Assembly (NCBI GenBank): GCA_937139035.1
Contig: CAKZPK010000292.1
Location: forward strand, 1-33,448
DNA from: an uncultured Crocinitomix sp.
Lineage (GTDB): Bacteria; Bacteroidota; Bacteroidia; Flavobacteriales_D; Crocinitomicaceae
DNA: 33,448 bases
Direction of reading: 5' to 3'
Both the position numbers and the translations under genes were made by a program. Every line of letters starts with the position of its first letter. Position 1 is the stretch's first letter. The notes under the pieces are model-generated. The model saw only the letters and a program-made list of their open reading frames with translations, had not been told where the DNA came from and made no database searches. This document shows positions 1 through 7,180 of the stretch, piece after piece.

Positions 1-3000
1 AATAAGGTTGGGCTGTAAAAATAGCTTGTGCCTCTGCTTGTTGAAATGAACTTAACCCGTTAAAAACAGCATTTAAAATATCATCCGATAATGCAGGTTG
101 AGCTGTTAGCACATTCTTTAGAACACTAGAACTATACGTTCCAATTCTTGTTACCAACGTATCTAAAACATCTTCACTTAAAGGAGATCGTGAAATTAAA
201 TAAGGTTCTATTGCTAAACCGTTTGGACTTCCTTGAATTGCTTGAATGTGCACTCCATCATTTTGCCCAGAGGTAAAATTAGTATGACCTGTGCCAAATG
301 GACTTGGATCTACTGTCTCTCCAATTGGTATTTCTATCAAACCTCCGCCATCTTCTTCCATAGAAAAATAGGTATCATAAGATCGAGAAGTTTGCTTTTT
401 TGTTTTTAGAAAATAACTGTGGAAATAGAAATCAGGATTACTTGCTTTAAGATCATCATAAAAATAAGTTTCTAAGAATTTAGCCTTTTCATATGGACTT
501 CCCCAATTATCACCAATATAACTATGAGCAATAGCCAATGGTTTGGCTAATCCTCCTTCAATGGTTCCTAATAGTGTTTGCGGACGAATCATAGAGTCAG
601 GGACAATACTTTCATAGCCTGGTATTGCAACAGAGGTGATTTCACCATGAATGTCCGTGTAGGCCAAAATTGCAGTCATTTCTCCAATAGTTGTATCACC
701 AATTGTATAGGTCAAATCTGTTTCGGCTTTTCCATCAAAGACCCACAAAGCATAACCCACCGTTCCAGAATAAGTATCTGTTTCTCCTTTATAATAATCA
801 GCATATTCATACTCTCTGCCATGAACCCAATTTGTTGTTGACTCATAATCAGTTGGACTAATTAAATTATCACGTAGCATACGGTTTCGGTCATAGCCAT
901 TTTCAAATGCCTTGGTATAATCATATTCAATTAAGGTTTCTTCCTCTATTTGATCTAAATAATTGTATTGTACAATGCGGCTTGGTTTACCAAAATAAAG
1001 GTACTCTTCTATGGAAGACGTATCTGGTACTAACGCACCATCTACAATACTTGGTTCATAGACATTTCCATGATGAAAATACTCCGTATAATTCTGCTCA
1101 CCCGTTTCTAGTTCAGGTGACAATACCGTTGATTTAGCAAAACCTTTGCTGTATGATTTTTTATAACCACCTCTAAAGTTTGCAGGTAAAAAATAATCAA
1201 ATGATTGATAAATAATTTGAGTGGTGTCATAGATATACTCCCAACGTTTAAGTGGTTGTCCAGGAATGATTTCCTCTAAATTATTATGTTCATCTAACTT
1301 GGTTAAGTATTTCACAGCAGGATGAACATCATAAGCATAACCTTGACCAAATATTGAGGAACCATAAGACGCACATTTTTGAAGCCCAGTATAGTGCCCT
1401 TCCTTTAGTGTACTTTTGCTATTTCTAGGATAATAATCGATTCGAGTTTCACCTCCTAATTGATCAATGTATTTGGTCATTACCTTAGTTCTTCTACCAG
1501 GGTGACCATCAACATCAAAAACTAATACAGCATCATCTTCATAGCCATACCACTCATATTCAAAATCTGTTTGTAATAAGCTCGTATCTCCATAAGTGTC
1601 AGCCACAGAAGGATTGTCATCCCAGCCTGCAACTGGTATTGATTTTACTTTATCCAATGTATATACATATTGCACATATGCTGTTGAATGGAATAAGGTG
1701 TCTGCCTGAGGAGGGTAACAAGGGAACTCCACTGTGTCCACATTGAGATGCCGATAGGGGTAATTTTCAATATACCCTTTTGACTCATATGAATATTCAA
1801 GATCATTTTGGGCAATAAGAATAATACCAGTCGTATCATCTAGCGGTGAAATCTCTCCATTTACACGAAATAGCTTTACTGAAGATAACATGTAAGGTGT
1901 TTTAGAATAACGCACTACTTCTACTTCATCCAGTCTTACATTTTCATTAAATTTTGTGGGTTCATTGTCCCAAAGGTGCGGCGCAATAGGAGATTCAATA
2001 TTATACCAAAAATTATAAGCATCCGTATGTTGCGCATAATCTTCATCAATGCCCCCCATTTGATCGACATACAATGGTGCAGCCACTGACCAAGGCATCC
2101 CAATTCCAAAATTACTTGGAATATCTTCATAAGAAGCCGTGGCATAAACACTTTCCACCATATGAGAATAGGAATTATAAGCTGAGGGGTGTTTCGTGCC
2201 ATCTTCGGTGGTCTCTATATCTGTAAAAATCGGCAATCCATGTTCTGTATCAGAATTCCCCGGTCCCACTTGGATATTCATTCCATCATAAGCATCTGGA
2301 ATACTAGGCATAACAAAAAAGTTAGAAGTATTGACACTTGTTGCCTCAGATGGTAAATGCCATTTTACAGCTTGATTATGAGTTGAAAAAATTGGGGTAC
2401 TTCTCGTTTTATTGTAATTTGTTGATTCATATACTTGTTCATTTCCACCAATGGCATTATTTAGACTAGCATATGAACTTCCAATAGACATTGGGTCATG
2501 AGCAATAGAATCACATGGCTCCGTTTTGTCAGCATAATACACAGATGGTAGTTCTAATCCTAAATCACCAGTCACTACCTTAATATCAATTGTCCCTGTG
2601 CCCATTGCAGCATTAGAGCCATTGCTATCTGTAATACGTGTTTTAATCTCATAAATATCACCTGGAACGAGTGTTGTTGGATCATCTAAAATTCGAGGAG
2701 ATTCTAAAAACGCATGAGCAAATGAAATGTCATCATCCGCACCAACTTCAGATCGAATATAGCCTTCTGATGCTGTTCCGTTTCCACTAGTATAATAAGG
2801 GTTGTGATTATCGATATTTGGGTTACCACCTGTTAAAGCATAAGATGAATCACTTTTACCATGAAAATAGCGATTCCAACTCTCAAATTCATCTGTCGCT
2901 ACACCATCACTAAAAACTGTAGTATACGCATAAAGCGAATCTAATCTATTTACACCTAAATCATTTGGATCAAGCATTCTTGCCCCAATCATTTCAGAGG

Positions 3001-4096
3001 TCTCATAACCTAAATCTAAAATCTCCATTGGTGAGTTTTGAACAAATGAAGTGACCTTAGTAAGAATGATATCAGAATAAGCCGTATAATCTAAGAAATC
3101 ATAAGTATCTAAAGTCAGATCATCTCTTAGTTTATCCCCTATTTTAGCTGCAACTATGGGCTGCTGAAATTCTTTGAAATAATTAAACCCTCCAAATTTT
3201 TCATACTCAAACAAGATGCTTTGATTGGGGATGTTTCTATTACTCATTGACGAGCAATACCAAGAAGTATACGCTTCTTTGGGTTCTAATGTATTCAATA
3301 CTCCAGCTTTGTGACCGCCATAACTATTATTCTCATTAACGTAATCCACATGATTATTTAGATTCTTATTTGTTCCATTATAATTAAGAATACGCGCATT
3401 ATTAGGCGCTCTATAGGTTACTAAAGTTGTTGAAAATTGATAGAAATTTCCTATATCATCCAATACTGTCCAACGATCTCCATAAAAGCGTAATTCAATA
3501 TATCGTTCAAATTTATTTAAAACAAACACCGCACATTTTGCATCATCTTCATCTATATATTTAAAAACAGCTCTACCACTTCCCACACTAGGAATACTAA
3601 CTGTTGGTGAAAACCAAAACACATCTCCATTTAAATTGGCGGCTGGCACGCTCATTCCGTTTACATCAATTGAAGTAGTGTCGTAATAATTCTGCAAATC
3701 GGGCGTAATTTGGCTTTTTTTATAACACTCATAGGTCGCTAAAAACGAAAAATAAGCCGCATTTGAAGCAGTGATCATAGGCAAGCCTACATTCCACCCT
3801 TCTCCATAAGGGATACCAGAACATACCGAGGGTGTTTCTCCTGCGGAGTAACTTGGTGAATAATTTAAATTGACGCTATAGTTCAAACCACCAGGTGTAG
3901 AAACAGATCCCAAAGGATAGGAAGCGGAATAAGTTCCGTTAAATACATTTACATCTCCCGTAAAACCACCACCTGTTAATTGTGCGGGTTCCACATTTGA
4001 TGGGGATGAATCTGAATTGTCACGGCTGCCTGTTACTTGGGCATGGATGTTCATTGCACCAAATGCAATTCCTATAACAATCAATTTTTTGATCAT
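1..4096 (-). CDS. Giant secreted RHS-related protein, 5' part (runs off left edge)
   Basis: The minus-strand frame is open from ATG at 4096 to the window edge (1365 codons) and has no stop in the window. The start is followed by a signal peptide (MIKKLIVIGIAFGAMNIHAQ, cleavage after HAQ). Residues about 30-105 (GDVNVFNGTYSASYPL, then a beta-rich stretch, then GEGWNVGLPMI) match the opening module of Bacteroidota RHS/SpvB-like secreted proteins, in which a 'fountain' beta-domain ends in a G-GW-L-P motif. The middle is beta-rich, with many Tyr/Asp/Gly residues. From about residue 1303 it changes to short amphipathic repeats (SPLSEDVLDTL, YSSSVLKNVLTAQ, PALSDDILNAV) that continue past the edge. 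It probably acts outside the cell or on its surface. The toxin or core domain, if any, is beyond the window. The family call rests on pattern recognition; the function is unknown. Confidence 0.8.
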   Translation of the reverse strand, partial: MIKKLIVIGIAFGAMNIHAQVTGSRDNSDSSPSNVEPAQLTGGGFTGDVNVFNGTYSASYPLGSVSTPGGLNYSVNLNYSPSYSAGETPSVCSGIPYGEGWNVGLPMITASNAAYFSFLATYECYKKSQITPDLQNYYDTTSIDVNGMSVPAANLNGDVFWFSPTVSIPSVGSGRAVFKYIDEDDAKCAVFVLNKFERYIELRFYGDRWTVLDDIGNFYQFSTTLVTYRAPNNARILNYNGTNKNLNNHVDYVNENNSYGGHKAGVLNTLEPKEAYTSWYCSSMSNRNIPNQSILFEYEKFGGFNYFKEFQQPIVAAKIGDKLRDDLTLDTYDFLDYTAYSDIILTKVTSFVQNSPMEILDLGYETSEMIGARMLDPNDLGVNRLDSLYAYTTVFSDGVATDEFESWNRYFHGKSDSSYALTGGNPNIDNHNPYYTSGNGTASEGYIRSEVGADDDISFAHAFLESPRILDDPTTLVPGDIYEIKTRITDSNGSNAAMGTGTIDIKVVTGDLGLELPSVYYADKTEPCDSIAHDPMSIGSSYASLNNAIGGNEQVYESTNYNKTRSTPIFSTHNQAVKWHLPSEATSVNTSNFFVMPSIPDAYDGMNIQVGPGNSDTEHGLPIFTDIETTEDGTKHPSAYNSYSHMVESVYATASYEDIPSNFGIGMPWSVAAPLYVDQMGGIDEDYAQHTDAYNFWYNIESPIAPHLWDNEPTKFNENVRLDEVEVVRYSKTPYMLSSVKLFRVNGEISPLDDTTGIILIAQNDLEYSYESKGYIENYPYRHLNVDTVEFPCYPPQADTLFHSTAYVQYVYTLDKVKSIPVAGWDDNPSVADTYGDTSLLQTDFEYEWYGYEDDAVLVFDVDGHPGRRTKVMTKYIDQLGGETRIDYYPRNSKSTLKEGHYTGLQKCASYGSSIFGQGYAYDVHPAVKYLTKLDEHNNLEEIIPGQPLKRWEYIYDTTQIIYQSFDYFLPANFRGGYKKSYSKGFAKSTVLSPELETGEQNYTEYFHHGNVYEPSIVDGALVPDTSSIEEYLYFGKPSRIVQYNYLDQIEEETLIEYDYTKAFENGYDRNRMLRDNLISPTDYESTTNWVHGREYEYADYYKGETDTYSGTVGYALWVFDGKAETDLTYTIGDTTIGEMTAILAYTDIHGEITSVAIPGYESIVPDSMIRPQTLLGTIEGGLAKPLAIAHSYIGDNWGSPYEKAKFLETYFYDDLKASNPDFYFHSYFLKTKKQTSRSYDTYFSMEEDGGGLIEIPIGETVDPSPFGTGHTNFTSGQNDGVHIQAIQGSPNGLAIEPYLISRSPLSEDVLDTLVTRIGTYSSSVLKNVLTAQPALSDDILNAVFNGLSSFQQAEAQAIFTAQPY

Positions 4097-4163
4097 GATT
4101 TCTGTTTTTAGTTTTGGCAATTCTATTTTTTTCAAATTTGTTAATTCTATCTGGGTTAATGGT

Positions 4164-4195
4164 TTATAGAAATCCAGTTAACAAGATTTCTATAA
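4164..4195. promoter_or_regulatory. Inverted repeat upstream of the secreted giant gene
   Basis: The perfect 11-bp arms TTATAGAAATC (4164-4174) and GATTTCTATAA (4185-4195) are separated by 10 nt. The arm centres lie about 21 nt apart, or two helical turns. The site is about 70-100 bp upstream of the minus-strand ATG at 4096. It has no following T-run, so an operator for a dimeric regulator is more likely than a terminator. No clear TTTG/TAnnTTTG promoter was seen next to it. Confidence 0.45.
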
Positions 4196-4302
4196 TATGG
4201 GAGGAAGTTTTGGGCTACAAATCAGTTTGGTTGACTTGTTAGTACAAAGCTATGGCATATCAAATAAATTTCATTCAGTGCTACCACGTAAACATTGATT
4301 TT

Positions 4303-4801
4303 TTATACAAAATCTATTGAAATGTATTTTTTTTTGATTGCAAATATTAGAGCAGGAATAATATTCTTTCCCTCCATTTTTTCAATAATTCGGCGTCGGT
4401 GTGTTTCAACTGTTCTATGGCTTAAACCAATCAGTTTTCCGATTTCAGAATTGGATTTTGCTCTTGCTACAAAATGTAAAATGCAAGTTTCTTTTAAAGT
4501 GAAAATCGGCGGCGAATCAAATAATGATTCAAAAGAATTTTTGTCTGACTTACCTTGCATTTGAATTCCTGCGTTTATTTTTTTGAATTTCTTCAATGAG
4601 TGATAAAGGATTAATTCTTTTTGTTAAAAGGTTGGGAACATTATGTTTTTGTGCAAAAAGATAATTCTCAAAATACCTTTCCTTAGATGAAAGAAAAAGA
4701 ATTGGCAGCATTGGATTTTTGACCTTATTTTTCAACAGGTGTTCCAAATCTTTGTTTGATTCTGTATCCAATATTAACAAATTGTTTTGGAGACAAAGCA
4801 A
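4303..4801 (-). pseudogene. Truncated, frameshifted LuxR/NarL-family response regulator
   Basis: Two minus-strand frames together make one response regulator. The upstream frame (4550-4801) holds the last two thirds of a receiver domain: LLILD with the likely phosphoacceptor Asp, PILFLSSKE as beta-4 and NLLTKRINP with the conserved Lys. The downstream frame (4303 to about 4596) holds a complete LuxR-type helix-turn-helix (FTLKE, SNSEIGKLIGLSHRTVETHRRRI). The receiver frame stops at 4550, while the HTH frame starts only at a TTG. A one-base slip in the A7/T7 run near 4577-4585 would fuse SLIEEIQK to INAGIQMQGKSD, a natural linker. Upstream of codon TTG 4801 the frame meets a stop at 4805-4807, so beta-1, alpha-1 and beta-2 are missing. 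It therefore looks like a decayed gene, although the frameshift alone could be a sequencing error. Confidence 0.7.
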
Positions 4802-4899
4802 ATCTTATCAGCGACCATGCAGATATTAAAGTGCTTATGAAACACTACGTGGATGGCAAAAAAGTGATGAAACAAGCCAAGAGTTTTTCCGTGTTTTAA
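4799..4899 (+). pseudogene. 3' remnant of a gene, possibly a tyrosine recombinase
   Basis: A plus-strand frame ends at TAA 4897-4899 with about 33 protein-like residues (NLISDHADIKVLMKHYVD, then GKKVMKQAKSFSVF). The HADIKVLMKHYVD part resembles the end of phage-type integrases (GHssi--T--hYv), with the Tyr of KHYVD in the nucleophile place. The conserved Gly before His is Asp, and the His-to-Tyr spacing is one residue longer than in XerC/D, so the assignment is tentative. Just upstream the frame runs antisense through the truncated response regulator, so the rest of the gene has been lost. It lies about 90 bp from the tRNA pair, and tRNA genes are common integration targets. Confidence 0.4.
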
Positions 4900-4931
4900 C
4901 CCCAAAAAGTGACTCAATGTTTACTGTAGCG

Positions 4932-4963
4932 AAAAAGGCTTCCAAAATTTGGAAGCCTTTTTT
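4932..4963. terminator. Bidirectional rho-independent terminator
   Basis: A long perfect hairpin built on GGCTTCCAAA/TTTGGAAGCC is flanked by A5 on the left and T7 on the right, so it can work in both directions. It sits between the plus-strand gene remnant (stop 4899) and the 3' end of the minus-strand tRNA genes (4990). It probably terminates both. Confidence 0.85.
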
Positions 4964-4989
4964 CTTTAAAACCCTTACTGTCACTGTCG

Positions 4990-5064
4990 TGGGCTATACT
5001 GGATTCGAACCAGTGACCCCTGCCCTGTCAAGGCAGTGCTCTGAACCAACTGAGCTAATAACCC
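4990..5064 (-). tRNA. tRNA-Val (anticodon GAC)
   Basis: The reverse strand folds as a complete cloverleaf. The acceptor pairs GGGTTAT with ATAGCCC (one G-U). The D arm is GCTC-AGTTGGTTCA-GAGC, the anticodon stem is CTGCC/GGCAG with loop TTGACAG, and the T arm is ACTGG-TTCGAAT-CCAGT. Anticodon GAC reads GUC/GUU, which is valine. The discriminator is A. The following bases are CGA, so the CCA end is not fully encoded, unlike in the neighbouring tRNA-Ala. It is probably co-transcribed with tRNA-Ala, 38 bp upstream. Confidence 0.93.
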
Positions 5065-5102
5065 AAATAAAAAAGCTCTTAAACCTTAATTTTCAAGAAC
5101 TT

Positions 5103-5179
5103 TGGTGGAGAATATCGGAATCGAACCGATCACCTCTTCACTGCCAGCGAAGCGCTCTAGCCAAATGAGCTAATCCCCC
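5103..5179 (-). tRNA. tRNA-Ala (anticodon GGC), CCA encoded
   Basis: The reverse strand gives acceptor GGGGGAT/ATTCTCC (two G-U pairs), D arm GCTC-ATTTGGCTA-GAGC, anticodon stem CTTCG/TGAAG with loop CTGGCAG, and T arm ATCGG-TTCGATT-CCGAT. Discriminator A is followed by an encoded CCA (5103-5105). Anticodon GGC reads GCC/GCU, which is alanine. It is the first gene of a two-tRNA minus-strand unit that ends at the hairpin at 4932-4963. Confidence 0.94.
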
Positions 5180-5220
5180 ATGTGATCATTACAAAAATAA
5201 GAATAAATCTCAAGCACAAA

Positions 5221-5562
5221 TTAAAACCAACTGAAATACTCAAACCCAGCGTAAAGGCCATCTTTTCGCTCTTCAATAGGATAGTTTTCAAGATGCATTC
5301 CCGCACCTCTTCCTGTTTCTAAATCAAAACCATAACGGTGCCATGGGCAAACTATTTTTCCATCTTCACAAATCGCATTATTTAACTTGGCGCCTTGGTG
5401 AGGGCACTTATTTTTGACTAAATAATATTTATTGCTGTGTTTTACTAATAATACCCCATATCCATCAACTACAAACGGGGTGCAACTGCGTTCATTCAAC
5501 TCTTCTTGCAACGCTTGATAGGAATCTGCAAACTTCACCCATTTCATCTTCATTGAAAACAT
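5221..5562 (-). CDS. Small Rieske [2Fe-2S] ferredoxin-like protein
   Basis: This is a 113-residue protein with the two Rieske cluster boxes, CPHQGA (Cys53, His55) and CPWHRYGFD (Cys72, His75), spaced 16 residues apart as in Rieske-type ferredoxins. There is no signal peptide, membrane anchor or catalytic domain. It is therefore probably a cytoplasmic electron-transfer component like those that serve oxygenases or nitrite reductases, but no partner enzyme is adjacent. Met1, Met4 and Met6 could all be the start; I took the first. The gene lies 40 bp upstream of tRNA-Ala on the same strand, with no obvious terminator between them, so read-through is possible. Confidence 0.87.
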   Translation of the reverse strand: MFSMKMKWVKFADSYQALQEELNERSCTPFVVDGYGVLLVKHSNKYYLVKNKCPHQGAKLNNAICEDGKIVCPWHRYGFDLETGRGAGMHLENYPIEERKDGLYAGFEYFSWF

Positions 5563-5666
5563 GTTTTGAAGTTAGTGAAAGAATTTAATTCTGAAATAAA
5601 AGTAATTTTTTGTCTAGCTCAAAAGTTTACATGTATGTGTGCTTTTTTTCTTTTAAACAGAAAAGA

Positions 5667-5697
5667 CCCATTAAATCATAGACATGAAGTTAATGGG
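5667..5697 (-). terminator. Probable terminator after the lipoprotein gene
   Basis: An 8-bp stem CCCATTAA/TTAATGGG with a 15-nt loop lies 30 bp past the stop of the minus-strand lipoprotein gene (5727). On the minus strand it is followed by the T-rich stretch TCTTTTCTGTTT. The loop is rather long and the T-run is interrupted, so confidence is moderate. Confidence 0.5.
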
Positions 5698-5726
5698 CCG
5701 TAATATTCTTGATAAACTGATCGATC

Positions 5727-6584
5727 CTATTCCTCTAAATCTTTCCAATAATTTAAATCATGTCTTGTTGTAGACATCATTGATAAAAACAAAGCTTTTT
5801 GCTCAGTTTCAAAATCAGAATCAGTGATAACCGCTTCCGCTTCAATTGAATATTCTTTAAACGAATCAAACGAAGTTGAAGCTTCGAAAGCAGTATAATA
5901 TGCGCTTAAAATATCATATTCATCTGCAGTTAAAAGCTCTAATTCATAAAATGATTCAATCACCAGTACCATCTCTTTACCATCATGTTCGAGTGCTTGA
6001 TTTAAATTTTCAACCAAATAAGCTTCCTCATACCCTTCTACTTCTTCCATACTAAAAACTTCATTTTCAACTAACCAATTACGAGCATACTCCAAATAAT
6101 TAGCATTCTTTAATTCAGTTCCATCAAAATTTGCTTCATAATCAACCGTTAAACCATTTAAAAGTATATTCACATGCTCTTCTCCAACGTAATCGTACAC
6201 ATTATCAATATTGGCACCGCCACCACCACCAGGAGGGGCTGACAATGTACTACCAGCAGTCATAGACGCGCCAGCTCCACCAATGATCGCGCCAACTCCA
6301 GTTCCTAAACCAGGCACTGCAGAACCGATCAAAGCTCCACCTAATCCACCAGTTAAGTCAGCACCAACAACTTTCAACAATTTTTTCCACCAACCTGGTT
6401 TGCGGTCAAAATTATCTAACGATCTTAATTCAACTTCAACGAACTGATTAGATACTTCTTGAAATTTAGTTATTGTTTCAATTTTCGAATCAATTTGTGA
6501 TTCAATTGGGTCATCTGCCTTTTCACAAGCGGTAAAAATGACACCACCTAGCAACATCATTGCTATTAAACTTTTCTTCTTCAT
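5727..6584 (-). CDS. Lipoprotein with glycine-zipper segment, unknown function
   Basis: This 285-residue protein begins with a lipoprotein signal (MKKKSLIAMMLLGGVIFTAC, Cys20 as the lipidated residue), so it is probably anchored in the outer or inner membrane. An acidic linker follows. Residues about 74-112 are hydrophobic and rich in Gly/Ala (GGLGGALIGSAVPGLG, GVGAIIGGAGAS), a pattern of closely spaced GxxxG motifs able to insert in or span a membrane. They are preceded by a basic/aromatic patch (KPGWWKKLLKVVG) and followed by PPGGGGG. The C-terminal about 155 residues are acidic and mainly helical. No enzymatic motif was recognised. The gene stands alone, with its own terminator downstream. 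The GWWKK plus glycine-zipper arrangement resembles membrane-active bacteriocin-like segments, but that is only a resemblance. Confidence 0.75.
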   Translation of the reverse strand: MKKKSLIAMMLLGGVIFTACEKADDPIESQIDSKIETITKFQEVSNQFVEVELRSLDNFDRKPGWWKKLLKVVGADLTGGLGGALIGSAVPGLGTGVGAIIGGAGASMTAGSTLSAPPGGGGGANIDNVYDYVGEEHVNILLNGLTVDYEANFDGTELKNANYLEYARNWLVENEVFSMEEVEGYEEAYLVENLNQALEHDGKEMVLVIESFYELELLTADEYDILSAYYTAFEASTSFDSFKEYSIEAEAVITDSDFETEQKALFLSMMSTTRHDLNYWKDLEE

Positions 6585-7180
6585 TCCTTTTAAGTATTTA
6601 TTTTGCCCTACTTTGTTATATTGGAGCGTTCAGGTCATTATCTTCTCCATTTTTTTAGTTCGATCGGTTAGTATAAATCTCCGTTGCCAAGAAAGAGACG
6701 GATTTAGACTTCTATACCAAAATTGTATTAAAAGGATAGCACAATAACATTATGACGGGTTAATTTAAATTTATACATCTTTCTTGTTTTGGGCAATAAA
6801 ACTATAGACACAAAGATGACTTATTAATCTCATTTATAAATCCGTTTTTAGACGTGACATTAGAAAGTCAACCTAAGTGATAACACGGAAAAAAACTGTT
6901 AAACAACTCACAAACAAACATTTGAGAATCAGTGTATATACTTGAAAAAAGAATAACAACGCAATAGTGTAACCAAAAAATATAAATCGTTATACAACTG
7001 TGAGGAGTAGGGTTTGAGTTCGGAAGTCGGGTAAGCTATCATAGTTTACCCGGCTCCAAATTCTTAAAATCTCAAGCCAATATTTCAATTTTCTATCGCT
7101 CCAAACCCTTAGTTTCTTTCTAGTAAAGCCCTTCTTTTGCAATTTTCGATCGATAAATCCGTATATCTTTATACTTTCTA
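6585..7180. other. 596-bp intergenic region between divergent genes
   Basis: It separates the minus-strand lipoprotein gene from the plus-strand outer-membrane protein gene. Short frames here (for example plus 6538-6747) do not look protein-like. No tRNA or known riboswitch fold was recognised. The only clear structure is the hairpin at 7028-7052. Close to the downstream gene there is a TTTTG (7135-7139) and a TATCTTTA (7164-7171) that loosely recall the Bacteroidota -33/-7 elements, but the spacing is too wide to call a promoter. Confidence 0.5.
7028..7052. repeat. Near-perfect 25-bp palindrome
   Basis: CGGGTAA (7028-7034) pairs with TTACCCG (7046-7052). The pairing continues inward through a G-T pair and CTAT/ATAG, leaving almost no loop. 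It is much more GC-rich than its surroundings, lies 129 bp before the outer-membrane protein start and lacks a T-run. It may be an operator or part of a 5' RNA structure. Confidence 0.5.

Noticed and set aside
578..2202. Short open frames on both strands inside the left giant gene
   Set aside because: They lie antisense to, or out of frame with, a continuous 1365-codon coding frame that has a signal peptide and family motifs. Their translations show no protein-like character.
6211..6447. Pro/Ala-rich plus-strand frame (MAPPPPPGG...)
   Set aside because: It is the antisense image of the Gly-rich segment of the lipoprotein. The proline runs come from reading the glycine codons in reverse.
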